Below, in pieces: positions 34,748 through 35,015 of a DNA stretch of 35,015 bases. Under the pieces are notes generated by a model. It did no database searches, had not been told where the DNA came from, and saw only the letters and a list, made by a program, of their open reading frames with translations. The stretch spans positions 1-35,015 of the forward strand of contig JAPEVF010000481.1 in NCBI GenBank assembly GCA_029747585.1, given 5' to 3'. A program made the translations under genes and the position numbers. The DNA is from Pleurotus djamor (lineage: Eukaryota > Basidiomycota > Agaricomycetes > Agaricales > Pleurotaceae). Within the stretch, counting starts at the first letter, position 1, and every line of letters starts with the position of its first letter.

Positions 34748-35015
34748 TCGCATGGCTCCGACCCCGCAAATCTGTGTTCCCAGGGTTTTTTCCTTTTGTC
34801 TCGCGAATTTTAGATGCATATATGACTCTCCTTGATCCCATGTGGCTCAAAAATTAATCGATCCGATCTAAAAATATCGTTTCTGCCTCTCTGAGAGACC
34901 ACCTATCTATGCTACGACCACCCTTGGCGCTGTCGGCGNCCCGAACCTCCCCCTCCATACGATACAGGTACCCCACATTGCACCACCCATTACCCACTAG
35001 TACGCCCCTGATATT

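Noticed and set aside
1..35015. tRNA, rRNA or CRISPR-type arrays
   Set aside because: None seen by eye. Regular spaced repeats are absent and CRISPR is not expected in a fungal nucleus.

Overview
The window looks like nuclear DNA of a filamentous basidiomycete, probably a mushroom-forming Agaricomycete. The genes are densely interrupted by introns of about 48-72 nt that join in frame. There is a tandem F-box family of the kind expanded in Agaricomycetes, and a Dicer, PAN2 and SKT5-type chitin synthase activator of fungal type. All exon models were built by hand from reading frame, GT/GC-AG signals and family knowledge. They were checked for codon phase but not against transcripts.

Layout. 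(1) 1-8,366: a Dicer-like gene on the minus strand, cut by the window edge inside its second RNase III motif, is head-to-head with PAN2 on the plus strand across a 178-bp gap. The 3' end of PAN2 carries two apparent one-base deletions. It then runs within about 170 bp into the first three exons of a TMEM184/DUF300-type membrane protein gene (8,331-8,941, minus), whose remaining exons are absent. Both genes lose their 3' ends at one junction, so this is a deletion breakpoint or an assembly join. (2) 8,942-12,411: intergenic DNA with a 38-bp tandem duplication, then an unrecognised multi-exon gene on the minus strand. (3) 12,584-21,854: an F-box family with one decayed 3' exon and three intact genes sharing one intron position. 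(4) 14,979-19,054: between F-box genes 1 and 2 sits a Crypton-like mobile element of about 4.1 kb. It has a convergent pair of genes, a SAP-like DNA-binding protein and an intact 406-residue tyrosine recombinase, whose stops are only 32 bp apart. The motif TGGGACACGC is iterated in both orientations in its two non-coding ends. The element appears to separate F-box gene 2 from its own distal promoter.

(5) 21,855-28,841: about 7 kb in which I recognise no gene, although several short stretches on the minus strand look like exons. (6) 28,842-31,647: an SKT5/CHS4-type SEL1-repeat protein ending in the prenylation box CVIM. (7) About 32,000-34,080: an AT-rich, strongly CpG-poor, gene-free block that resembles an old methylated repeat. 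It is followed by a short terminal stretch with two hairpin-forming inverted repeats.

The best candidate for something undescribed is the two-gene recombinase element with its iterated terminal motif. Single Ns sit directly before homopolymer runs at several places, so one-base frameshifts in this assembly should be treated with caution.
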